DNA from: an uncultured Clostridium sp.
GTDB taxonomy: Bacteria > Bacillota > Clostridia > TANB77 > CAG-508
Direction of reading: 5' to 3'
Length of the DNA stretch: 29,384 nt
Assembly (NCBI GenBank): GCA_900555615.1
Contig: USMB01000019.1
Location: 1 to 29,384 of the forward strand
The notes under the pieces were generated by a model, which saw only the letters and a list, made by a program, of their open reading frames with translations, was not told the origin of the DNA and did no database searches. How positions within the stretch are numbered: the stretch's first letter is position 1; the number at the start of each line of letters is the position of its first letter. The translations under genes were made by a program, and so were the position numbers. Positions 23,341-29,384 of this stretch are shown here, piece after piece.

Positions 23341-24199
23341 TATCATCTGGCAATTCACTAGTAAAAGAAACTATTTGATGAGATATAGGGTGAATAAATG
23401 AAATTTTATAACTATGTAGAGCTTGTCTAGTAATTGAATCAGAAAAATTAGAACCATATAAAGTATCTCCAACAAGAGGGTGTCCAATTGCAGACATATG
23501 AGCACGAATTTGGTGTGTACGGCCTGTTTGTAATATACAATGTACCAAAGATAAATCATTAGAAGTTTTAAGAACTTCATAGTGTGTTATGGCTTCTTGA
23601 CCATTTTCGGAAATACATCTTTCAATAATACTATTTTCTTTGCGTGCTATTGGAAGATTAATGGTTCCTTGTACATTTTCAAAAATTCCATGAACAATTG
23701 CTAAATATTCTTTTTTAAATTCATTGGTTTGCATTTGTTGAATTAGACATTCTTGTACATATTCATTTTTGGCAAAAACAATTAATCCAGAAGTATTTAA
23801 ATCAAGCCTGTTAACAGGGCGTATTTTTCGCTTTAATCCAATAGTGTCAAAATAATATTTTACGCCATTTGCTAAACTATCAGTATAGTGTGAAATAGAA
23901 GGATGTACTGCAATTCCTGCAGGCTTGTCTAAAATTAATAATGCTTCATCTTCATAAATAATATTTAATGGTATTGGGGTAGGAATAATATTTTCACTTT
24001 CTTCATTAAAATCTAAGTTAACAGTTATTACATTATTAATTTGAGGTGCAATTCTGGAATCTGCTTGATTACCATTTAAAAAGATTTGCTTAGATGTAAT
24101 AAGTTTATGTTGTAATCGTGCAGAAATTTTAAATTTTTGTTTTAAAATCTGATTAATTGATTGATATTTATTTTCTTTTACAATATATTTTAAAATCAT
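23315..24199 (-). CDS. RluA-family 23S rRNA/tRNA pseudouridine synthase
   Basis: Converts specific uridines in structured RNA to pseudouridine. The 294-aa product has an S4-like RNA-binding N-terminus (about 12-60), the block LLILDKPAGIAVHP, and the catalytic site NRLDLNTSG with the nucleophile D133. The usual histidine before R is asparagine here (N130), which I recall in other clostridial members. Later landmarks are QTGRTHQIRAHMSAIGHPLVGD and ALHSYKISF. Ribosome site AAAGGAG. Its promoter overlaps that of the divergent DUF5662 gene. RluD or RluC target choice cannot be read from sequence. Confidence 0.9.
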   Translation of the reverse strand: MILKYIVKENKYQSINQILKQKFKISARLQHKLITSKQIFLNGNQADSRIAPQINNVITVNLDFNEESENIIPTPIPLNIIYEDEALLILDKPAGIAVHPSISHYTDSLANGVKYYFDTIGLKRKIRPVNRLDLNTSGLIVFAKNEYVQECLIQQMQTNEFKKEYLAIVHGIFENVQGTINLPIARKENSIIERCISENGQEAITHYEVLKTSNDLSLVHCILQTGRTHQIRAHMSAIGHPLVGDTLYGSNFSDSITRQALHSYKISFIHPISHQIVSFTSELPDDIKSSIEAI

Positions 24200-24217
24200 A
24201 AAAACTCCTTTAAAAAG

Positions 24218-24246
24218 TTGACATTTCTACAAAAAAATTATACAAT
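24218..24246 (+). promoter_or_regulatory. Sigma-A promoter of the DUF5662-trmB operon
   Basis: TTGACA at 24218-24223, a 17-bp spacer, TACAAT at 24241-24246. The -10 shares bases 24241-24242 with the -10 of the minus-strand promoter. Confidence 0.7.
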
Positions 24247-24265
24247 TTTAGTGTTAAATAGTCAA
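24237..24265 (-). promoter_or_regulatory. Sigma-A promoter of the pseudouridine synthase gene
   Basis: On the minus strand: TTGACT (24265-24260), a 17-bp spacer, TATAAT (24242-24237). Start point near 24230, within the spacer of the plus-strand promoter. Confidence 0.75.
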
Positions 24266-24281
24266 GGAAAAGAGGATAATA

Positions 24282-24824
24282 ATGAAGATTATAAAACATA
24301 TAGCGCTAGTTACAAAGCACAAATGGCTAGTATTTAAATTTTGCTGTAAGATAGGATTACCTTGGAGGGGATTTATGCATGATTGGTCAAAATTTTCTCC
24401 AACAGAATTTTGGGAGAGTGTAAAATATTTTGATGGACATAAAAGTCCAATTACAGTATGTAAAGTAGATAAAGGATATTCAAAGGCATGGTTGCACCAT
24501 AAAGGAAGGAATAAGCATCATTATCAATATTGGACAGATTTATCTTTGCCAGAACAAGCAATTATGATGCCATATAAATATGCAGCAGAAATGGTATGTG
24601 ATGAATTAGCAGCCGGAATAGCTTATAATGGCAAGAATTGGACAAATCATACCCAATTAGATTATTATATGAATAAAGAAAGAAAAAATTTAATTAATCC
24701 ACATATAGATAAATTTTTGATAGCAACATTTACTCAAGTAAGTGAAAAGGGAATTGATGCTACATTAACAAAGAAAAATATAAAAGAATTATACAATAAA
24801 TATTGTGTCAGAATGGAGAATTAA
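24282..24824 (+). CDS. DUF5662 family protein
   Basis: A 180-aa soluble protein of a family common in Clostridia and their phages, with no established function. Landmarks are FMHDWSKFSPTEFW near residues 31-45, KGYSKAWLHHKGRNKHHY and PYKYAAEMVCDELAAG. The many paired histidines and aspartates (HDWSK, HHKGRNKHH) look like an HD-like metal site, so hydrolase activity is possible but unproven. Start ATG 24282, preceded by AGAGGA. The stop is one base before the trmB start, so the two genes are translationally coupled. Confidence 0.85.
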   Translation: MKIIKHIALVTKHKWLVFKFCCKIGLPWRGFMHDWSKFSPTEFWESVKYFDGHKSPITVCKVDKGYSKAWLHHKGRNKHHYQYWTDLSLPEQAIMMPYKYAAEMVCDELAAGIAYNGKNWTNHTQLDYYMNKERKNLINPHIDKFLIATFTQVSEKGIDATLTKKNIKELYNKYCVRMEN

Positions 24825-24825
24825 G

Positions 24826-25488
24826 ATGAGAATAAGATTTAAAGCTTGGGCTAGACCAGAATTAGAAGCAAGTAGTTTTTACAGAGATAATCCAGAAGAA
24901 CTAAAAAATAATTGGATAAAGGAATTTAAAAATCAAGAGAATCCAATACATTTGGAATTAGGATGTGGAAAAGGTCAATTTATTGCACAAAAAGCTATTC
25001 AGAATCCAGAAATTAATTATATTGCAATCGACTTAGTTGATGCGATGCTTGGACTTGCAAAAAGAAATGTTGAAGAAGTTTTTAAAGAAAATAATAAAGA
25101 AATTGATAATGTGATTTTAACAAGATTTGATATTGAAAGAATTCCATTGCTTTTAGGAGAAAAAGACAATATCAAAAGAATTTATATTAATTTTTGTAAT
25201 CCATGGCCAAAGGGAAAACATAGAAAAAAGAGATTAACACATACAAGACAATTGGAAAAATATAAGACATTTTTAGCTAAAGATGGAGAAATCTATTTTA
25301 AAACAGATGATGATGACTTATTTAATGGAAGTCTTGGATATTTTGAAGAGTCTGGATTTACTATTGTGAAAAAGACTTATGATTTACATGCAGAGCCAAT
25401 ATGGGAAAATAATATAGAAACTGAACATGAGAAAATGTTTTCAGAACAAGGAATAAAAATAAAAGCTTTGATTGCCAAAAATAATTAA
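24826..25488 (+). CDS. trmB: tRNA (guanine-N7-)-methyltransferase TrmB
   Basis: Makes m7G46 in tRNA from SAM. The 220-aa product has the SAM motif LELGCGKGQF (43-52), the acidic strand AIDL, the family block NFCNPWPKGKHRKKRL and HTRQL, and YFKTDD. These are the hallmark residues of TrmB. Start set at ATG 24826, next to the upstream stop, with GGAGAAT as ribosome site; an in-frame GTG at 24805 lies inside the previous gene and precedes the conserved start. The stop codon is in the loop of a strong terminator. Confidence 0.95.
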   Translation: MRIRFKAWARPELEASSFYRDNPEELKNNWIKEFKNQENPIHLELGCGKGQFIAQKAIQNPEINYIAIDLVDAMLGLAKRNVEEVFKENNKEIDNVILTRFDIERIPLLLGEKDNIKRIYINFCNPWPKGKHRKKRLTHTRQLEKYKTFLAKDGEIYFKTDDDDLFNGSLGYFEESGFTIVKKTYDLHAEPIWENNIETEHEKMFSEQGIKIKALIAKNN

Positions 25489-25508
25489 TATTTTTGGCAC
25501 CTTTTTTT
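25473..25508 (+). terminator. Intrinsic terminator of trmB
   Basis: TGCCAAAAATA (25473-25483) pairs perfectly with TATTTTTGGCA (25489-25499) around a 5-nt loop, followed by CC and T7. The trmB stop codon lies in the loop. Confidence 0.85.
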
Positions 25509-25524
25509 ATGTGTTGCATAATAT
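25499..25524 (+). promoter_or_regulatory. Possible mother-cell (sigma-E/K-like) promoter of cwlJ-gerQ
   Basis: CATAATAT at 25517-25524 matches the CATANNNT -10 of sigma-E and sigma-K promoters. An AC at 25499-25500, 16 nt upstream, could serve as a sigma-K -35. No sigma-A pair is seen here. The call leans on the known mother-cell expression of both genes in Bacillus. Confidence 0.4.
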
Positions 25525-25543
25525 TAAACAAGAGGTGATAAAT

Positions 25544-25990
25544 GTGGCATATTCAGAAAGGGAATTGTTAGCAAGAATTGTTCAATGCGAGGCAGGAGGA
25601 GAAGGATACAATGGAATGAAAGCGGTTGCATCTGTGGTAATGAATAGAGTAAATTCTTCAGAAGGAGAATATTCAAGAATATCACAAGGCGGAAATATCA
25701 GAAATATTATATTTCAACAAGGACAATTTGATTGTGCACGAGAAACAATAAATCAAGCATATAATTCACAAAATATCTATAACATGAATCCAACATATAT
25801 CCATTATCAGATTGCAGACTGGGCTTTATCAGGAAATAGACTTAATGAAATTGGAGAATGTTTATGGTATTTGAATCCTTTTAAACCTTCATGTGTTTCA
25901 ATTTTTCCTAGTAATGGTTCAGGAACATTTCACACAAGGTTAGGAAAACATTGTTTTTATACACCAACTTCTAAATATGCACAAACCTAG
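25544..25990 (+). CDS. cwlJ: Spore cortex-lytic cell wall hydrolase CwlJ (SleB family)
   Basis: A 148-aa enzyme of the Hydrolase_2 family, which degrades spore cortex peptidoglycan during germination. Landmarks: ARIVQCEAGGEGYNGMKAVASVVMNRV at the N-terminus (written here as the core CEAGGE and VVMNRV), FQQGQFDC, ADWALSGN, LWYLNPFKPSC and the end RLGKHCFYTPT. The catalytic glutamate is probably in CEAGGE. There is no signal peptide, as in CwlJ and unlike SleB, so it is probably made in the mother cell and put in the coat. Start set at GTG 25544 after AGAGGTGAT; the longer frame from 25472 begins inside trmB and its terminator. It is 17 nt before gerQ. Confidence 0.88.
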   Translation: MAYSERELLARIVQCEAGGEGYNGMKAVASVVMNRVNSSEGEYSRISQGGNIRNIIFQQGQFDCARETINQAYNSQNIYNMNPTYIHYQIADWALSGNRLNEIGECLWYLNPFKPSCVSIFPSNGSGTFHTRLGKHCFYTPTSKYAQT

Positions 25991-26007
25991 AAAGGATGTG
26001 TTCTTAT

Positions 26008-26382
26008 ATGGCAAATATGGAAGAAAGCCAAGACAAAAGAGAAGTTAAAGGAGAAAACAGAAATGTAAATATAGATCAAAATTCTCCAGAGATTTTAACA
26101 AATCCAATTTATACTCCTGCTTTTTTGAGAGAACAAATAGGAAAACTTATGAGAGTTGAGTTCTTGATTGGAACTAATACAATGACAGATAGAATTGGTA
26201 TCTTGGAAGATGTTGGAGCAAGTTACATATTATTACGTTCTTTTGAAAATGATAGTTTGGTTTATTGTGATATTTATTCAATTAAATTTATTACAATTTC
26301 TACAACTGGTTTTTATGGAACGATGAATAGCAACATGATGAATAATAGGTTTTATCCAGGCCCTGGAATGCCTAATTTTTAA
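26008..26382 (+). CDS. gerQ: Spore coat protein GerQ
   Basis: A 124-aa protein similar to GerQ, the coat protein that keeps CwlJ in spores and is cross-linked by transglutaminase in Bacillus. After a polar N-terminal stretch of about 30 residues the core has FLREQIGKLMRVEF, TDRIGILEDVGASYILLRS and CDIYSIKFITI, then a tail rich in N, M, G and F. Direct linkage downstream of cwlJ repeats the arrangement known in spore formers. Start set at ATG 26008 with AAAGGATGTG upstream; an in-frame ATG at 25996 falls within that ribosome site. A terminator follows. Confidence 0.8.
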   Translation: MANMEESQDKREVKGENRNVNIDQNSPEILTNPIYTPAFLREQIGKLMRVEFLIGTNTMTDRIGILEDVGASYILLRSFENDSLVYCDIYSIKFITISTTGFYGTMNSNMMNNRFYPGPGMPNF

Positions 26383-26386
26383 TAAG

Positions 26387-26428
26387 AAAACTCCTTTACG
26401 GAATTGATATAACGTAAGGGAGTTTTTT
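26387..26428 (+). terminator. Intrinsic terminator of cwlJ-gerQ
   Basis: AAAACTCCTTTACG and CGTAAGGGAGTTTT form a 14-bp stem with one G-U pair around a 12-nt loop, ending in T6. It starts 5 nt after the gerQ stop. Confidence 0.85.
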
Positions 26429-26457
26429 CTAAGTCAATAGTAAAATCAAAAAAAATA

Positions 26458-26486
26458 TTGTCTTTTTCAAAAGAGTATGATATATT
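26458..26486 (+). promoter_or_regulatory. Sigma-A promoter of pta-ackA
   Basis: TTGTCT at 26458-26463, a 17-bp spacer, TATATT at 26481-26486; start point near 26493, about 43 nt before the pta start. Confidence 0.65.
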
Positions 26487-26535
26487 AAACAATGAAGAAA
26501 AAAGAGGAATAATCCTCAGGAAAGGAAATGATAAA

Positions 26536-27537
26536 ATGTCATTTATAGACCAAATAAAACAAAGAGCAAAAAAAGAAATTAAAACTATTGTGTTGCCAGA
26601 AGCAACAGACTTAAGAATACTAAAAGCAACACAAATAGTTAATACAGAAGGATATGCTAAAATAATATTAGTAGGCAATGAAGAAAAAGTAAGAGAATTG
26701 GCAAAAGAAAATCAAATTGATTTAGGAGATGCAAAAATAGTAGATCCAGAAAAATCAGCAGAAAAAGAAAGATATGCAAAAGCATTATATGAATTAAGAA
26801 AAGCTAAAGGAATGACAGAAGAACAAGCTAGCCAATTAATATTAGAACCAGTTTATTATGGAATGATGATGGTAAAATTAGAAGAAGCAGATGGACTTGT
26901 ATCAGGGGCTGCACACTCAACATCAGACACATTAAGACCAGCACTACAAATATTAAAAACAGCACCAGGAACCAAATTAGTATCAGCATTTTTCGTAATG
27001 GTAGTTCCAAATTGCGAATATGGTGCAAATGGAACATTTATATTTGCAGATAGTGGATTAAATGAAGAACCAGATGCAGAAAAGCTTTCAGAAATAGCAA
27101 TTTCATCAAGCAAAAGCTTTGAACAATTGGTAGGAAAAGAGCCAAAAGTTGCAATGTTATCATATTCTACATATGGAAGTGCACATTCAACATCAACAGA
27201 AAAAGTTATTGAAGCAACAAAACTAGTAAAAGAAAAAGCATCAGATTTATTAGTAGATGGAGAATTGCAATTAGATGCAGCAATAGTTCCAGAAGTTGCT
27301 GAATTTAAAGCAAAAGGAAGCCCATTAAAAGGACAAGCAAATGTATTGGTATTTCCAGATTTAGGTGCTGGAAATATAGGATATAAATTAACACAAAGAT
27401 TGGCAAAAGCAGAAGCTTATGGACCACTTTGCCAAGGAATTGCAAAACCTGTAAATGATTTATCAAGAGGATGTAGTAGTGAAGATGTAGCTGGAGTTGT
27501 TGCAATAACAGCGGTACAAGCACAAAATCAAAACTAA
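26536..27537 (+). CDS. pta: Phosphate acetyltransferase
   Basis: Converts acetyl-CoA and phosphate to acetyl phosphate, the first step of acetate formation. The 333-aa product is the short, single-domain Pta without the N-terminal DRTGG/P-loop part. Landmarks are IVLPEATDLRILKA near residue 17, the active-site block DGLVSGAAHSTSDTLRPAL, the middle SYSTYGSAHS and the C-terminal PVNDLSRGCSSEDV. Start is ATG 26536 after AAAGGAA; the frame is open further upstream, but that part crosses the promoter. The gene is 44 nt before ackA and clearly in one operon with it. Confidence 0.95.
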   Translation: MSFIDQIKQRAKKEIKTIVLPEATDLRILKATQIVNTEGYAKIILVGNEEKVRELAKENQIDLGDAKIVDPEKSAEKERYAKALYELRKAKGMTEEQASQLILEPVYYGMMMVKLEEADGLVSGAAHSTSDTLRPALQILKTAPGTKLVSAFFVMVVPNCEYGANGTFIFADSGLNEEPDAEKLSEIAISSSKSFEQLVGKEPKVAMLSYSTYGSAHSTSTEKVIEATKLVKEKASDLLVDGELQLDAAIVPEVAEFKAKGSPLKGQANVLVFPDLGAGNIGYKLTQRLAKAEAYGPLCQGIAKPVNDLSRGCSSEDVAGVVAITAVQAQNQN

Positions 27538-27581
27538 TCAAATATATAAAAGTAAATAATATAAGAAAGGATAATATATTT

Positions 27582-28778
27582 ATGAAAATTCTAGTTTTAA
27601 ATTCAGGCAGTTCATCATTAAAATATCAAGTAATTGATACAGAAACTGGTGAAATGCTTGTAAAAGGCTATTACGAGAGAATAGGGCAAGTTGGAGCATT
27701 TCTTACACATAAAGTAAATGGAGAAAAACACCATTTTGAACATCCTGCAAAAAATCATGAAAAAGCAATTCGATTTGTGATGCAAAGATTAACTAGTGAC
27801 CATTATGGAGTATTTAAAAGTTTGGATGAATTAGATGCAATAGGTCATAGAGTTGTGCATGGAGGAGAACAATTTAAAGATGCGGTTCTTATTACAGATG
27901 AAGTAATTCAAGGAATAAAAAATAATGAAATGTTAGCACCTTTACACAATCCAGCAGCAATTTTAGGAATTGAAGCATGCAAAAAAGTTGTACCCAACAA
28001 ACCAATGGTAGCAGTATTTGATACAGCATTTCATCAAACAATTTCAAAAGAAAAGTATATATATCCAATTCCATATGAATATTATGAAAAATATCATGTT
28101 AGAAAATATGGATTTCATGGAACATCACATCAATATGTTGCAAACAGAGTAGCAGAAATATTAGGAAAAGATATAAAAGATTTAAAAATAGTAAATTGCC
28201 ATTTGGGTCAAGGCGCAAGTATTTGTGCAATAAAAAATGGTGAGTCAGTTGAAACAAGTATGGGATTAACACCACTTGGGGGAATTCCAATGGGAACACG
28301 TTCAGGTGACTTAGATCCATCTGTTGTAACATATCTAATGAAAAAAGAAGGTTTAGATGCAGAAGAAATTGAAGAAGTATTGAATAGAGAATCAGGAGTG
28401 TATGGAATATCAATGGTATCTGTAGACTTCAGAGATATAGAGGCAGAAGCATTAGCAGGTGGAAAACATGCTAAGCTTGCATTAGATGCATATCATTATT
28501 CAATTGCTGGATATATAGCTAAATGTGCAGTTGCCATGGGAGGAATAGATGTTTTAACATTTACAGCTGGTGTTGGAGAAAAATCACCATATTCTAGAAG
28601 TGAAATATGCAAGCAATTGGGAGTATTGGGAGTTGAAATATCAGGAAAAGCAAATTTAGTAAAAGGAGAAGAAGCAGAAATTTCTTCAGCAAATTCAAAA
28701 GTTAGGATTTTTGTTGTACCAACAAACGAGGAATTAATGATTGCTCGCGAAACAGCAGAATTAGTAATGCAAAAATAG
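27582..28778 (+). CDS. ackA: Acetate kinase (copy 1)
   Basis: Makes acetate and ATP from acetyl phosphate and ADP, completing the Pta-Ack pathway. The 398-aa product has the usual length and the ASKHA-fold landmarks: LNSGSSSLKYQ (N7 region), HRVVHGG with R90, VFDTAFH with D147, FHGTSHQYV, GTRSGDLDPS, GGIDVLTFTAGVGE and the final PTNEELMIARE. Ribosome site AGAAAGGA. Its stop codon (28776-28778) falls inside the left arm of a dispersed palindrome. A second, different acetate kinase gene follows after 70 nt. Confidence 0.96.
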   Translation: MKILVLNSGSSSLKYQVIDTETGEMLVKGYYERIGQVGAFLTHKVNGEKHHFEHPAKNHEKAIRFVMQRLTSDHYGVFKSLDELDAIGHRVVHGGEQFKDAVLITDEVIQGIKNNEMLAPLHNPAAILGIEACKKVVPNKPMVAVFDTAFHQTISKEKYIYPIPYEYYEKYHVRKYGFHGTSHQYVANRVAEILGKDIKDLKIVNCHLGQGASICAIKNGESVETSMGLTPLGGIPMGTRSGDLDPSVVTYLMKKEGLDAEEIEEVLNRESGVYGISMVSVDFRDIEAEALAGGKHAKLALDAYHYSIAGYIAKCAVAMGGIDVLTFTAGVGEKSPYSRSEICKQLGVLGVEISGKANLVKGEEAEISSANSKVRIFVVPTNEELMIARETAELVMQK

Positions 28779-28826
28779 GGTCGGTCCTTTTTTTGGCATT
28801 GCGAAAAAAAGGACCGACCCCATTTT
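28772..28826. repeat. Dispersed palindrome, copy 2
   Basis: Arms of 23 nt (28772-28794 and 28804-28826, one mismatch) around the loop GGCATTGCG. The core TCGGTCC-T7 and A7-GGACCGACCC is the same as in the element at 6521-6576, but the loop is different. The left arm includes the ackA stop codon. It can act as a terminator in both directions and so may separate the two acetate kinase genes. Confidence 0.85.
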
Positions 28827-28848
28827 ATCAAGAAAGGAAAAGAGAAAA

Positions 28849-29384
28849 ATGAAAATATTAGTATTAAATTGTGGTAGTTCATCACTAAAATATCAATTAA
28901 TAAATATGGAAACAGAGGAAGTTTTAGCTTCAGGAAAATATGAAAGAATTGGAGAAGATGAGGCTTTTATAACACATAAAGTTAATGGACAAAAAATAGA
29001 AATCAAACATCCTGCTAAAACACATGAAGAAGCAGTTGATTTTACATTAAAACAATTAATAAATCCAGAATATAAGGTAATAGACAGTTTAGATGAAATT
29101 TCAGCAATTGGACATAGATTAGTACATGGTGGAGAAAAAATTAATAAATCAGTTGTTATTACAGATGAAGTTGTTGATGTATTAAAAGAATGTATAGATT
29201 TAGCTCCATTACACAATCCAGCAGGAATAATAGGAATTGAAGCTTGTAAAAAAGTAATGCCAGGAAAGCCAATGGTAGGTGTATTTGATACAGCATTCCA
29301 TCAAACAATGCCAAAAGAAAGATATATTTATCCAATTCCATATGAATATTACAAAAAATATGGAATAAGAAAATATGGATTCCA
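28849..29384 (+). CDS. ackA: Acetate kinase (copy 2), 5' part cut by the window edge
   Basis: A second acetate kinase, open from ATG 28849 to the last base (178 codons seen). It has LNCGSSSLKYQ, HRLVHGGE, FDTAFHQT and YIYPIPYEYY. By eye it is roughly two thirds identical to copy 1 over this part, so it is an old duplication or a separate acquisition, not a recent copy. A cysteine replaces the serine of the LNSGSSS motif. Ribosome site AGAAAGGA. No promoter is evident between the palindrome and the start, so expression may depend on read-through from pta-ackA or on a signal I missed. Confidence 0.93.
   Translation, partial: MKILVLNCGSSSLKYQLINMETEEVLASGKYERIGEDEAFITHKVNGQKIEIKHPAKTHEEAVDFTLKQLINPEYKVIDSLDEISAIGHRLVHGGEKINKSVVITDEVVDVLKECIDLAPLHNPAGIIGIEACKKVMPGKPMVGVFDTAFHQTMPKERYIYPIPYEYYKKYGIRKYGF

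Noticed and set aside
28893..29341. Minus-strand open frames opposite the second acetate kinase
   Set aside because: Shadows of the ackA coding strand; the plus strand is open and matches acetate kinase throughout.
1..29384. CRISPR arrays, tRNA or rRNA genes, transposases, integrases
   Set aside because: No regularly spaced repeats, no tRNA-like cloverleaf ends, no rRNA landmarks and no transposase or recombinase motif were found on either strand.

Overview
This is a low-GC stretch (about 30% G+C by eye, strongly A-rich coding strands) from a Bacillota genome of the Clostridia type. The evidence is a SUF-type SufU scaffold next to mnmA, strong AGGAGG ribosome sites, sigma-A promoters with 17-bp spacers, a Gram-positive style 6S RNA and RNase P RNA, an acetate-forming pta-ackA fermentation locus, and a cwlJ-gerQ pair that implies endospore formation. 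I cannot name the species. No rRNA, tRNA, CRISPR array or intact insertion sequence was seen.

Layout. 1-2305: end of a sulfur/tRNA-modification operon (sufU 3' end, mnmA, tcdA, an 83-aa unknown). 2306-5891: a scarred region. It holds a chimeric remnant (response-regulator start fused to two pieces of an ABC ATPase), a self-contained GC-richer 113-aa orphan gene with its own promoter and terminator, an intact two-component pair, and an ABC exporter pseudogene that has lost its Walker A through several internal deletions. 5893-6456: a small P-loop kinase-like gene. 6457-6650: two consecutive hairpins, the first being a palindrome repeated near the end of the window, then a good promoter. 6678-14045: a tightly packed seven-gene block: GT8 glycosyltransferase, a GT8-PlsC fusion, a second PlsC-type acyltransferase, a FAD-dependent dehydrogenase, a DUF6873-like protein, a YgjP-like zinc peptidase and an Rsm22-type methyltransferase. 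14042-18469: yqeY, 6S RNA and dnaE.

18471-22100, minus strand: mgtA-like P-type ATPase followed by two paralogous 122/123-aa unknown proteins behind their own promoter and a perfect 14-bp palindrome. 22142-23276: rnpB and a 225-aa unknown. 23301-25488: an RluA-family pseudouridine synthase (minus) divergent from a DUF5662 gene and trmB (plus), with the two promoters overlapping. 25517-26382: cwlJ and gerQ behind a mother-cell-like -10. 26458-29384: pta, ackA and a second, diverged ackA cut by the window edge.

Most of the window is housekeeping: tRNA modification, replication, acetate fermentation, sporulation. The parts most likely to hold something new are the GT8/PlsC block, which could make or decorate a glycolipid, the paralogous pair with its operator, the orphan cassette at 2607-3078 and the dispersed palindrome.
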